Under the pieces are notes generated by a model. That model saw only the letters and a program-made list of their open reading frames with translations, did no database searches and had not been told where the DNA came from. 64,000 nt of DNA from Parietichytrium sp. I65-24A (Eukaryota; Sar; Bigyra; Thraustochytrida; Thraustochytriidae), in contig BLSF01000026.1 in NCBI GenBank assembly GCA_012862575.1, positions 324,657-388,656 of the forward strand, given 5' to 3'. Within the stretch, counting starts at the first letter, position 1, and the number at the start of each line of letters is the position of its first letter. Of this stretch, positions 10,380 to 21,446 are shown piece by piece. The position numbers and the translations under genes were made by a program.

Positions 10380-12188
10380 TTGTTTTCGCTTCTTCCTTTC
10401 TTTCTTTTCTCAAAACTCCTCCGAGAAGATTTTACAATACTTGCATCTACAATACTTGCATTTTGACAATTCAGAGATATTCAGAGTTAATTAAATTCTC
10501 TGATGTTCTCTGATGCTTTCATGTCATTTTCGACGCATTATGGCAGCGAACATCTCTTGCATTGGAGACGGTCACATTACCTGCAGTCTCAGACACGCCA
10601 TGTAAAGGCAGGGGCCAAGCATCAGTTGCTCCTCCAACTTTGTCTCTTGAGTATTAAAACCAAGACGACCTTTCATCGACCATGGACCATCTGGCGGCCA
10701 GAGTCACGTGCGATCTTGGGTTCCCTCCCTGGAGACACCGCTCACAGCTGTGAGCCTATGCACACATGATCAAAGATTCGTGACTGCGAAAGATATCTTT
10801 TGTAAAGGACAAGCCAAAGCTCGCTCGCCGAACAGTTTCACCTTTTCAAGTTGCGCTTGCCTGACACGATACTCACTCAAAAATAATTAGAGATTAGGAT
10901 AGAACCTCCTTATGACATTGTTATTGCCGTCGGTAGAAGACTATCAAAGAGGGAAAGAAAATGTGGCATGTGCCCAAACCAGGGTTGGGTTGTGCACTTC
11001 CTACGCCCCCGCCAAAGGCTAATTCGGCAGTTAATACGTTCGCTACAGCCACGTCCGGGCAAGTACTCTTAACCGAGCAAGTAGAGTTCAGACGGGGTGC
11101 ACACCTGCCCTCACCGTGACCAGTGTAGCTTTGGCGCGTAGTACTGGATAGCTATTTGATCAGTGGGTCACGTGAGAGTCCATTCCTCATTTAGTTGACC
11201 TTCTGTGTGTGTGGCATGAAAGCTTGGGAGACCAATGTGGAGAAGAAGATGTCAGTATAAATGGTAGTCCTAGCTGACAGCGTGAATTGAGTTTGGCGCG
11301 TGTGAAAATTGGTGATCAAGTTTTTGGAATTTGGAAGAAGTTACTCCCAACACTCAGATTCTCTACTCTAGGCTCACAGCTGTCAGTGTCGGTTTGCGGT
11401 TTGTGTTCTCATGATCATCATGATGAAGCCAATTTCATCCGTACGAGATTCCGTGGGATGACACGATGCCACGAAGGAGCTGGCTGAGATTATCTGAGAT
11501 TGCCAGCGCTGGCGAGTCTGACGGCTCCAAAATTAGCTGGCTTCTGGGTAGATCTTGAACTTTTTGAAACCTAGTTTGTGCGCCATGTCATGCCATCGAA
11601 CCCTCTCTCGGTGCCTCGTTCACAATCAATCCAAAGGTGACCCCCCTCCCCCCTCCCCTCCTCCCTCTTTCGGGCATATTTTGTGTCCTTAGCTAGTTAG
11701 CTAGAGTAGAGAGGTAGTCAGTCTCTCCCTCGCCTGACTGAATCCCCCTTGCACAGTAACGGGAAGTGGAAAGTGGTAAATCACAACCAAAGGAGTAGGA
11801 AGCGTGCGACCCCTTAAAGTTTAAGTTGACTCATGGAGGCAGGCGGATGCCGAGATTGGGCAGTTTTGTTCTCACTATCAAGAGCATAACTTATTTAGGC
11901 TCATCTCTGGGTCTTGCGACGTTTGCCGAGTGTGCACAGGTTCGTCGTTTGTCTAGGATCAATCTTATTTGATCAGTGAGGGCCACAAAGATCACAAGCT
12001 ATTTCATCGGTCGCGATCATGTGGACGGGCGTACGAAGAGTACAATAGCTACAATAGCTAGTGGACGGTGGCTTCCAGACTGCAGAGCTTTCCATCCCGA
12101 TTCCAACATATTCCAACCCCAGACACGCAACGCCCAAGCGGACCGGTTGCCTACTTGTGTGCCATTGCGAGTTGGGCAATCTGCAACG
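10380..12188. other. Spacer between the two M6 genes
   Basis: No gene is seen. It holds a short direct repeat (ACAATACTTGCAT twice at about 10433-10462), a C-rich run at about 11641-11670 and CTAG-rich sequence near 11691-11705. In-frame codons upstream of 12189 are open, but the signal peptide fixes the start at 12189. Confidence 0.55.
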
Positions 12189-14682
12189 ATGAAGAGGTCG
12201 CTCGCATTCCTGGGCCTTCTTGGCTCTGCTTCGTCGATGCCAGCATGGGAAGAATGTAACATGGTAGATGTCGATGGTGGCCAAGTCTGTGTGAAAGGTA
12301 GAGGAAATGCATTCTACAATTGGCTTGAAACCGAGGACGGATATACTTTGTGTTCCTCCTTGTCAGAGGACGGCACCATCGCCTATCGATATGCCAGCGG
12401 GCCGTCGCCAACGTCGGGCCTCATTTGCTCCGAGGAGAAACTTGCAGTTCAATCGGGTGCGAGCCGCTTCGCTTTCCCACCAGGCATTCGGCCCACGCCA
12501 GAGTACACCATGGAGGAGATCCACGGAAGTGATAGCAACTCCTTCTTTGCTCGGCAGGCCAGGGAAGTAAGTGCTGGCCGCAGCCTTGCTACAAAGAAGC
12601 TCAAAAACCTCGTCGTCTTGCTTCGATGGACCGATGACGCTTCAGACACCCAGCTTCCAACAAAGGATGTGTATGAAAAGGTGTTGTCCAGTGTGGGTGG
12701 TGACTCTACGTACGCTCCTACGGGCTCTGTCGCAGATGTCTTCAACTACAATACGTATGGTCGAATTACAGTCGAGACAACCGTCGTTGGATGGGTCAAT
12801 GCTCAGTACACTCATCGCGAGGCCGCCGGAGAGACCAAAGCAGATGGAACCAGGTGTGGTGGTACGTGCACTGACACCGACCCCAAAGTGCGAAATGCTA
12901 TTTACGAGGCCCTTCAGTCCATCGACGGAAGCTTGGTGAACATTGGTGACTTTGACCTCGACGGAGATGGCTATATCGACTTGTTCACCGTGATTCATTC
13001 CGGCTACGGAGCCGAAACTCTTAGCGGAAAAGGCGATGCCTTGTACTGGGTCTGGTCCCACAAGTGGAGCTTGAAATCGACCTACACGTCGAAAACTGGC
13101 AACGTTAAAGTCAGGTCGTATAACATCAACCCTGGGAGGTGGGGCAGCACTGGCTATGAACCAACTCGCGTAGGTGTCATCGCTCACGAGTCAAGTAAGT
13201 TTCAATGTGATCAATTTTAGAGATGCACGCTCATATATGAAAGAGCCTGAAGCTCACCAAAACTTGCTGTGTTGCGAATAAATATTAGTGCACTTTCTTG
13301 GCCTGCCCGACCTGTATGATATCGACTACTCCTCTAAAGGAATCTCAAATTTTGGTCTCATGGCCAATTCGTGGGGCAAAGACGGATCCCAAAGATACCC
13401 CCCGGGACTCTCAGCATGGAGCAAATATAAACTCGGTCTGGTGGACGTCACCGAAATCACTACGACAGGAACATATACAATCCCAATGGTACAATCCTCG
13501 CCGACGGGAACAGTTTTCATGCTCAAGATGAAAGATGGCTCAACGACATACGAAGATTATATTTTGATCGAGTATCGCGGGAAAACAGGTTTCGATGCTA
13601 AGATTAAGGGAGGAATCATCTTATGGCACATCGATGCGAGTGCTGGAAACAACAAAGAAGAAGGGTACCCTGGCAGCGAGGGGTGGCCGTCGACCCACTA
13701 CATGGTCAGAGTCATCCAAGCTGACAACTTATTCGAACTCGAGAGAAACAAAAATAAGGAGAATGACGGCGACTGGTGGTCTCAAGGCAATAGTCCAAAT
13801 GTGATTGACGATCTAACATCACCAAGCCTCTCAGGGTACTCATTTATCGGGACCAGTCGATGCTCAGGACATCGGCTGCAGGACTTCAGCGCAACGGGGA
13901 CTACAATGACTTTCAAATATGTCCGCATGAGGCAAGACTGCAGTGGCATCGTAGACGGCCCCACCGCCAAGCCTACGCAACTTCCCACCAAAAAGCCAAC
14001 TTCGAGTCCAACGGCTGCACCAACCGTGTCGCCGACGCTAGCACCTACTTCGAGCCCAACGATTCCCTGGTCCCCGACCTGCAAAGTCGATTTCTACAAT
14101 ACCTCTGATGGCTGCGACTGCGGGTGCGGCGGTGTTACTGACCCTGACTGCCTCGCCAAGGACGAACAAGCCTCTCTCGTGTTTTGCAACGGTTCTTTCG
14201 AATCCAGCCCCATGCTTGTCTGCGATCTGAGCCTAAATATGTGTGTGCTGCCGAGCAACCTGACCATTCCGACCAACCACACCAATCAGACCAACAGCAC
14301 AGAGGTGTATTACAAGTACGAGGCGGAGGGCGACGCGGTACAAGAGGAGCAGTCTTCTGTCAACATGATTGTCCCAATTGTCGGGCTGGCCGGCTTTCTC
14401 GCGGCTATTGCCATTGGCTCGGCCCTGTTTGTACGCAACAGACGGAGACTTAGAATGGAAAGGGCCACACTTCCTACCGCAGTCGTGGCGTCTCCTGGCT
14501 CTGACTACCCAGCCAAGAGCTATTCATCTCCGACCTCCTTTGGTGCGAACCAAAAGTCTGGTTACCCCTTCCAAAACTCGGGTTACCCTTTCCAGAACCC
14601 TGCTTCTTCAGCGCAAAGTTCCGCCTACAGGGCACCTTCCAAGGCCTCCGGCAACCCTCAATTTGGGCGATTTCCGTACTAA
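12189..14682 (+). CDS. Cell-surface M6-type zinc metalloprotease, copy 2
   Basis: Exons 12189-13194 and 13289-14682 join (phase 1) to 799 residues. The start MKRSLAFLGLLGSASS is a signal peptide and aligns with that of copy 1. Propeptide-like and catalytic domains are collinear with copy 1 (GNAFYNWLETEDGYTLC, DFDLDGDGYIDLF). The intron again falls inside the zinc motif, rebuilding HESMHFLGLPDLYD. After the catalytic core come a longer Pro/Thr stalk (PTKKPTSSPTAAPTVSPT and similar), an extra Cys-rich module (DGCDCGCGGVTDPDC...CNGSF...C...MCVLP) absent from copy 1, a transmembrane helix (IVGLAGFLAAIAIGSALFV), a basic stop and a Tyr/Ser/Gly-rich tail containing NSGYPFQN repeats. The pair is a tandem duplication that has since diverged in the stalk. 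Confidence 0.9.
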
Positions 14683-15521
14683 CTCACGACCTTCTCCAGC
14701 CAGTCGCACTCTCGCTCTCGGGGGTGGGACCCCATAGAGCTCTGAACGGAATGCAGCCAAGCGTGCCTGTCAGTGAATGTAAACTTTTTAAGAATCCAAA
14801 CTAGACATATTCGTTCTCCATAAATCCATACTTTCGCGATTCTGTGTTCACACCCGCGCTTTCCATTTCCATCCCTGCACAATGGTACAATGGCACAATG
14901 GCACAATAGCACAAAGGAAGGTTGCCTCAAAGGCTTTTGCTCCAACACTCTTGGAGAAATGAAAAGTCCAAATCAAACGCATACCCGAAATGGCAATGGG
15001 CAAAGTTTGCCCTCCATTCCAGAATGGAACGGGAACCCATTTTGTGCAATCTCTTCTTCACGATTATAATTGTTCACGCGCTCTTTCTCCTCCATCTTCC
15101 TTGCTCACTCACTGTCTTGGAACCACTCAACTCGGAGGATAGAACACAACGAAACAAAGAATTGTGAAACCGTTTCTCCAAATTACAAACAAGACGAACA
15201 CTTGTGAACTTGCTGTCAGCTCCAAAATAATCTTGTTTTACATCGTCTTCATTCAGAACAAAATCAAAAAGATTTTTTCATTTCAGCACTTCGCACTCTT
15301 CGCACTCCCCCTATATATATACATCGGCACTAGTAAATACTCTACCAGTGCGCCATGTGACAATTCAAAATAATCGAAAACTTTTCAAAAAATTTGAAAT
15401 TGCGGACATGGGAGATAAAGTAATGTATATAGTAGCGCGCGGGCGAGTCGCGTGACTGCGGTGCACAAGCGACGCACAGTCGGTGCACAGTCGGTGCTTA
15501 GGAGGATAGGAGGATAGGAGG
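14683..15521. other. Spacer with a TATA-like tract upstream of METTL3
   Basis: Contains ACAATGGC repeats at about 14884-14915, an AT run CTATATATATAC at about 15311-15322, and four GGAGGATA units (about 15497-15524) running into the METTL3 start codon. No gene is recognised. Confidence 0.55.
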
Positions 15522-17084
15522 ATGGAGTCGTTTCCGAAGAAGCCAACGGCGCTGTCGGTGCCAGAGCTGCGGTCGCTCTTGCGCTCGGCGCACCGCGCCA
15601 TCTGCGCCACGGAACAGTCTCTTCTCGCAGATCTCTACCGCGAACGCCATCTCTCGGAAGGCCTCGACGACCCCGGAAGCGCAAACGCAAACGCAAACGC
15701 CGAGCCGTTTAATGGAGGCGCCACAGAGGAGCAGACACACATCGCGGTGGGAAACGGAGTTTGCGGCGAGAAATGTGACCCATGTCCTGAGGACCACCCT
15801 GGCTTGCGAGCAGTTGAAGTGCTTGCCAAAGTCGCCGGGAAAAGAGTGCTTGCCGCGGACGAGCCCGAAGAGTCACGCAGCAGCAAGGTCGTTGTGATGG
15901 AACATTCACAGGAGCCCGCTGCGGCCAAGCCGATCGCGAACACGGAAACCGCAGCTGTCGAATGCGATCAAGTCCCTCAGGAGCAAGTTGGGGAACAAGC
16001 GACGAAAAAGGCGGAAGGAGAACGCAAGGAGAGGGCGAAGAAGGAGGAAGGCGGTCTTGAGTACGAGATTTGGCAGCCGCCGCCTCTCAGCGTGCCAGTG
16101 AGGGCGGATGTGCGCACGTTTGATTTCGACAAGCTGGTCAGTGCACAGAGGAGGGCCACCGGGCGGTTGTTTGACGTGATTATGACCGACCCTCCATGGC
16201 AGCTGGCCACTTCAAACCCCACGCGCGGCGTGGCGATTGGCTACGAGCAGCTCTCTGACAGGTAAGGTGGTGGGGCTTTCATTTTCTTTGCGGGTGTCGT
16301 CGGTGGTGCGCGGTTTGCCGAGGGTTGGGAAAAGGGACTAACATGATTTGTGGTCAATGGCAGCTTGATTGAGCAGATCCCGTTTCAGACGCTACAAGAA
16401 AATGGGCTACTATTCGTGTGGGTCATTAACGCAAAATATAAATTCGCGCTGGAGCTGATGGAAAAGTGGGGCTACGAACTCGTGGATGAGATTGCCTGGG
16501 TGAAGAGGACGGTGAACCGCCGACTGGCCAAAAGCCACGGGTTTTACCTGCAACATGCCAAGGAGACTTGCCTAGTTGGTCGCAAAGGGACCGACCCGCC
16601 CGGTATGGTCGGCAATATCGCCAGCGACATTATTTGGAGCGAAAGAAGAGGTCAAAGTCAGAAACCTGTCGAGATTTACGAATTGATTGAGCAGTTGGTT
16701 CCGAATGGGAATTTTTTAGAAATTTTTGCTCGTAGAAACAACCTCCGTAAGTTTGTTCTGTGTTGCTTTGCTTCTTTGAATGCATGATTCCGTCTCTGAC
16801 TCCCTTTCCGAAACGTTGTTTTCTTCAGGTGATGTACGTTTAAAACGATCTTTTGTCGTTATCGTTTAGTTTGGCTTCTAACGCGAATCTACGGTGGTGT
16901 GATTGTTTATACGTCTGCAATTGACGACGAACCAAATGTGTTGCAACAAAACATCAGGGGTGAGTGCGAAGAAGGAGGGCGAGGTTTGTTCGGATGCTTC
17001 TTAGACTGACTGTTTCGTTGCGGATTTTCCTTGCCGTACCTCTAAAATAATTACAGATGGGTTTCGATCGGCAATGAACTCTAG
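15522..17084 (+). CDS. METTL3: METTL3/IME4-type mRNA N6-adenosine methyltransferase
   Basis: Exon 1 (15522-16261) and exon 2 (from 16364) join with phase 2. Exon 1 encodes a variable acidic N-terminus, then DVIMTDPPWQLA, the DPPW catalytic motif of the active METTL3 subunit (METTL14 has EPPL). Exon 2 carries the rest of the SAM-dependent MT-A70 fold: LLFVWVINAKY, WGYELVDEIAWVKR, ETCLVGRKG and NFLEIFARRNNLR. The last exon, 17057-17084, encodes WVSIGNEL and a stop. How exon 2 connects to it is uncertain. The simplest route uses a GTTTGT donor after 16750 and gives NNLRKWVSIGNEL. A better-matching NNLRDGWVSIGNEL would need a 5-base and a 2-base microexon (see findings). The N-terminus is shorter than in animals, and no CCCH zinc fingers are seen. 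It should act in the nucleus with a METTL14-like partner. Confidence 0.92.
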
Positions 17085-17106
17085 GAGTACAGCAAAATGC
17101 AATGCC

Positions 17107-18227
17107 TCAATCGAAGAGAGGCGAAGACGCTTCGAAAAGCATTTCATCCGGCCATGCCTCAAATGCTGCCTCTTGCTTGCCCGACTTCATCACACCATTT
17201 GGGTCCAGAGTCTCGTTTAACGAATCGGGAAGGGGAGGTAGCACACTGGTGTCTACCTTGAGAACAGACCCCAAAAACTCGGTGAGAGGAACACTATCCA
17301 ACGTGCGCGAATATCTGGAGGTATCGTACACCATCGTGGAGTGGAGCCTGGACCTTGTTAAATACCCCATGAGCTGGTCCATCTTTGCTTCAAAGCCGTG
17401 CTCGTTCATAAATTCGAGGGTGTAGTAGGTGAACCGATCAATAATTGACACCCCAATCTTCGTGGGTATTTGAAGCGAGTATCGATGTGAGTATCTTTAG
17501 AATGAATGTCCTATTTTCAAACGAACTTGAGTTCACTGCGGCCGATTTACTCTCAAAACTCGGCACTTACCGTGGCATCGTTGTGATGCGAGTACGAATT
17601 CTCTCCCTTGGCGGATGAACCGGCAGTCAGAACTTGTGAAGACGTAACGTGATTGAAGAGTGAAGCTGCCTGGCAAGTATCCACAGCAAAAAATATTTCG
17701 TTGTACCTTCCCTTGAGGCGCATTTGCTCCAGTGCACCGCCGATATCCTGAGCACTCAGCTCCTCCGAGTCCTGAAACTTGAGGAACTCATTTCCCCCGT
17801 GGCCAGTCATGAAAATAAATATGTTACTCCCCTCATCTGTGTCAAGCCGCTTAGACGCAGGAGTTCCGGGCGGGTGTCGCCCCAGTAGCACCCTCAAAAA
17901 GTTCTCCACTGTCACCTCTTTCCCGCGATAGTCTACCTCGATATTTTCGCCGTAGAGTTCGATCTCCTTCCGCTTGTTATTAAACATATGTGCCTTGAGC
18001 GGGTTCGAAGCATGGCACGCCATGTCGTCTGCAAGCATCAGTATAATCTGACTGTCCGGGATTCCCAGGCTCTTCACAGTGCGGTACATGGACAGCGTGT
18101 TCGCAATATGCCGATAGTTGAACCAGAATATCGACGTGTCCACCAGCACCGCCCAATTATTCGTCCGAGCCCCATGCGCCACACACCAAACGCCAGCCAC
18201 CACTACCGCCCACAGAACTTTGATCAT
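17107..18227 (-). CDS. PIGK: GPI-anchor transamidase catalytic subunit (PIG-K/GPI8)
   Basis: Minus-strand exons 18227-17571 and 17457-17107 join in phase 0 to 335 residues. A signal peptide ([18 protein letters not shown]) is followed by the C13 peptidase domain: [18 protein letters not shown], the catalytic His in FIFMTGHGG and the catalytic Cys in [20 protein letters not shown] then joins [17 protein letters not shown] across the intron, matching the family. The enzyme cleaves the C-terminal signal of precursors in the ER lumen and transfers them to GPI. The C-terminus ends in a hydrophilic stretch with no transmembrane helix, unlike human PIGK but like the soluble trypanosome enzyme. It is convergent with the METTL3 gene, with only 22 bp between the stop codons. 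Confidence 0.95.
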
Positions 18228-18389
18228 CCTTGCCTCTCCCACGTCCCGCGTCCCGCGTCCGCCAAGACAAACCCGAACCGAGTAAGTCCACGTGCACCGA
18301 GTGAGCTAACGTTCCCTTCTCCTCTTCCCTCACGTGCGTCAGAATTATCAAAAACCTTCCAGTTGACAAAACTCCGGTATCTGTGACAC

Positions 18390-18420
<31 letters not shown>

Positions 18421-18981
18421 ACGGACGGACGTGCTTGAAGTCTCGATTCTTTTATTCTTTTGCTTCCAGCTTCCACTTCTCACTCACTCACCCATCACAC
18501 AACTCATCTAACTCAACTCGCTCTCCGCTCTCACAATCACTGTCTTGCTCTGTCTCTTCTTGCTCATTCTTGCTCTGTCTGTCACATTCTGTCACTCTCA
18601 CTTTTCTCACTACTCTCACTATAACAGTTAAGAGCAGAAATCAGGAGGATTACTAGCACCCTATAATATAGCTAGCTAGGTATCCTTAAGCACAGTGCTA
18701 CGGAGTATCATCCACCGAGTAATATAATAATAGGTGGTTTTGGCTATCCGGTGGTGGTAAGGGGGTAGGAGGAGTAGGTCGGGTCTTATTGTGCACTAAT
18801 CGTTAATTAAGGGTGATTATGTGGGCTTAGGTTGCTGCTCGAGTTTCGCGAAGGGTGTGAGGGTGCGGCGGAACTCGTTTTGCGAAGCACAGTCGAGGGA
18901 CAAACGGTGGACAGTGGCGAGTGTGGAGGATCGTTGCGTTTATAGTATCATTGCATTATAGCGTCATAGCATCATAGCATC
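18228..18981. other. Divergent promoter region with TGAC/GGAC microsatellite
   Basis: Lies between the divergent PIGK and DnaJ genes. It holds (TGAC)n at 18391-18414 followed by (GGAC)n to 18430, and a CT-rich stretch at about 18470-18620. The last 50 bases before the DnaJ start repeat ATAGCATCAT. Confidence 0.6.
18391..18430. repeat. Compound microsatellite (TGAC)n(GGAC)n
   Basis: Read directly: about six TGAC units pass into about four GGAC units. It lies about 165 bp upstream of the PIGK start. Confidence 0.85.
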
Positions 18982-20431
18982 ATGCTGCTGCGTTCTGTTA
19001 GCGTGCGGATAACGCGAAGATTCGGCTGGTTAGCTTCAGGGGACTGTGGAAGTGGTGCGGTATTATTGGGAGGCAGGCGGGGCCATGGGAAATTCAATTC
19101 AGTAGGCAGAGCTAGCGCGCAGGTGTGGGGAGTGGAGCGGAGATGGAACAGCTCATACGCGGATCCGTACTCTGTTCTGGGCGTGAAGCGAGGCGCTTCC
19201 GAAGATGAGGTGAAGAAGGCGTACAAGACGCTGGCGTTGAAATATGTGAGTAGTGGATGCCTTGGGGACCATCGGGAGTGATTAATTACTGTGGTTTGTG
19301 TTTCAATGAGACGCTTGCTGACGCAGAATCGTCATGTGTTTTGCTGGTGCTGGTATGGTGCTGTGCGGTGCTGTGGACGTGGTGGACCCGGCCGCAATGT
19401 TTACCCTTGGAATGCAATGCAATCGCAACGGAATGAAATGAAATGAAACGAAAATGAAATGTCATGTTTGCGGGAGTAGCACCCGGATAGACACATGAAT
19501 GCATCCAAAGAGGAACGGGAAGCGGCGGAGAAGAAATTCAAGGAAGTTTCTGATGCATACAGCGCGATAACCTCCGGCCGAGCAAACGGGTTTGGGTCCG
19601 GCCCGAATTTTGGCGGATCTCAGGGCCGGGCAGGATTCGGAAACCCATATGGCGCGTATGGTGGGTACGGTAGATATGAAGATCCGAATGAAATGTTCCG
19701 CCGGATGTTCAAGGACGAGGTAAGTGGAAAGGTGCTGAACTCGACCTTGCGTTATGGAACGCGGAACTCGGAATCGCTAATGCATAAGATTTGAAATATT
19801 CCAGGACTTGGCACGTTTATTCAGAGAGGCGGAGATTCTTTTCAGACAAACGCATGGTGCTGGTGGCTTCGGTGCATTCGATATGGGGCGCATGGAGCAA
19901 ATGTTTAGACAACAGCAGCAGAATGCTCAGAGGCAACGAGCGCAACAGGAGCAGCAGCAAACGTCTCGCCAAAGTCAAAGCTCGGGTGCAAAACGCCCAG
20001 TGTCAGTCAGTGTGCAGAACCAGACGTACACCCGACCAGATGGTAGGCGGGTCATGTCCACAGTAAAAACTACTTTTTTCTCCGACGGAAGCACTCAACG
20101 CGAGGTTTCGGAGCAAGAGGTTGGAAACGGTGGAGGCCCTGGGTTTGGGGGGTTCTGGCCGGGCGGTGACCCTTTTGGTGGCTCCATGAACAATAATAAC
20201 CCATTTGGTGGTCAACAGCACATCGACCAAGAGCAGTACCGCGCCGCGCAGGAGGCTATGCGTGAACAAGAGAAGGAGCTGAGGAGGAAGCTTATGAAAG
20301 AGGCTGGTAAAATTGCTGCAGCAGGGATACTTGCTGGGATCGGCTACTCAATTAGTCGGCTGATAACAAGGATTGGAAACGGTTTGAGAAACGTAATTAC
20401 TAAAATTTTGCGGGGCCTAGGTTTGCGATAG
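18982..20431 (+). CDS. Mitochondrial-type DnaJ (Hsp40) protein with C-terminal hydrophobic segment
   Basis: Exons 18982-19245, 19480-19719 and 19805-20431 join in phase 0 to 376 residues. The first about 58 residues are Arg/Ser-rich without acidic clusters and end in ERRWNSSYADP, typical of a mitochondrial presequence. The J domain starts at YADPYSVLGVKRGASEDEVKKAYK. The first intron lies exactly before the HPD tripeptide (HPDRH at 89-93), and the domain ends near FKEVSDAYSAIT. Then come a Gly-rich linker, a Gln-rich stretch, a segment with GRRVMSTVKTTFFSDGS (a beta region seen in several J proteins) and a Gly/Phe/Asn-rich part. The C-terminal hydrophobic helix (KIAAAGILAGIGYSISRLI) and a basic end may insert in or lie on a membrane. 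It probably stimulates mitochondrial Hsp70. Confidence 0.88.
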
Positions 20432-20799
20432 TTTCTGCGGCCTGCTCTTGGGGCCCTGCATGCCTTCATCTGCACATGGAATGTTAGATTAATTCGGTGT
20501 GAACTTCAATGTTGAAACGAGTCTCGATCTCCTCTTTTCCCTTCTTTTTTCTTTGGATTTTAAGACTAATTTATTCAAGGATATTCTGTGTGCATTTCAT
20601 TCCTGATTGTGTTGACGACATTGGGGATAGAACAGTGCCCGAAATCGTGTCTGCATGTGTTGGCCAATAGGGCAAGGCTCAGTGGGTCCGAGATCTCAAA
20701 TCGACTCTACCCCAACTTTCAAACAGATCCCCACTCTGCAAATTGAGACCAACGGCCCCATCCGGCCGCAACTCTGTTGACCCATTGACAAGAAACAAG
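20432..20799. other. Convergent spacer between DnaJ and ELOF1
   Basis: About 370 bp of T-rich 3' sequence with no gene seen. Both flanking genes end here. Confidence 0.6.
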
Positions 20800-21391
20800 C
20801 TACTCATAGTCGTCTTCGTCGTCTACCTCCTCCGGGCCTTCGACGTGATTTTCCTCTTCGCAACGGTCTATCCACTCACAAAAGACATCGATTGGCTCCG
20901 TGAGATCTGTATACAGCAACAAAACATTCGAGCAAATGTTAGTACCCACAAGAACATCGCTCAACCAGCCGAGCCCATCTCACATCAAACAAACGTACAA
21001 TTTACATTCACCGTTTGATACTTGGCCCCGCAAACCCTGCAAGACAAGCTTGCCACTCGTTTCGGCAAGTCACTATCCGTCCGAGCCACCGACGCACATG
21101 AATTCAACAAAGACATTCACACGCACACGAGTTTCGTCAGTCCATACAGATTCCTTTCACTCTCACCCGCAGTACAGCAGTACCGCAGCACCGCAGTACA
21201 GTATAAACCCCGCAAAGTGCGGCTGAGCGCGCAAATCGATTTTTAAAAAATACGAGTATCGTGCAGCATTTAACTCACATCTTGCAGCTCACAGTGCCTT
21301 CCAGCGAGCAGAAAGGGCATTTGAACACCTTGCTCACCGTGGCATGCTTCTTCTGCGCCACCTTCTTCTGTGCCCTGCGCCGCCGGCCCAT
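20800..21391 (-). CDS. ELOF1: Transcription elongation factor 1 (Elf1/ELOF1)
   Basis: Minus-strand exons 21391-21279, 21072-20999 and 20906-20800 join (phases 2 and 1) to 97 residues. The product starts MGRRRRAQKK, the conserved basic tail, and has the four-Cys zinc ribbon CPFC...21 residues...CRVC at exactly the spacing of human ELOF1. QTVNVNYLTEPIDVF and CEWIDRCEEEN then match the conserved C-terminal half. An acidic tail (EEVDDEDDYE) follows, as in plant and yeast homologues. Elf1 binds elongating RNA polymerase II near the downstream DNA and acts in chromatin transcription and transcription-coupled repair. The second intron has donor GTACGT, a perfect TACTAAC branch point and a pyrimidine tract before ACAG. 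A (CT)n tract sits directly upstream of the start. Confidence 0.95.
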
Positions 21392-21415
21392 CTTCCTTCT
21401 TTCTCTCTCTCTCTG

Positions 21416-21446
<31 letters not shown>

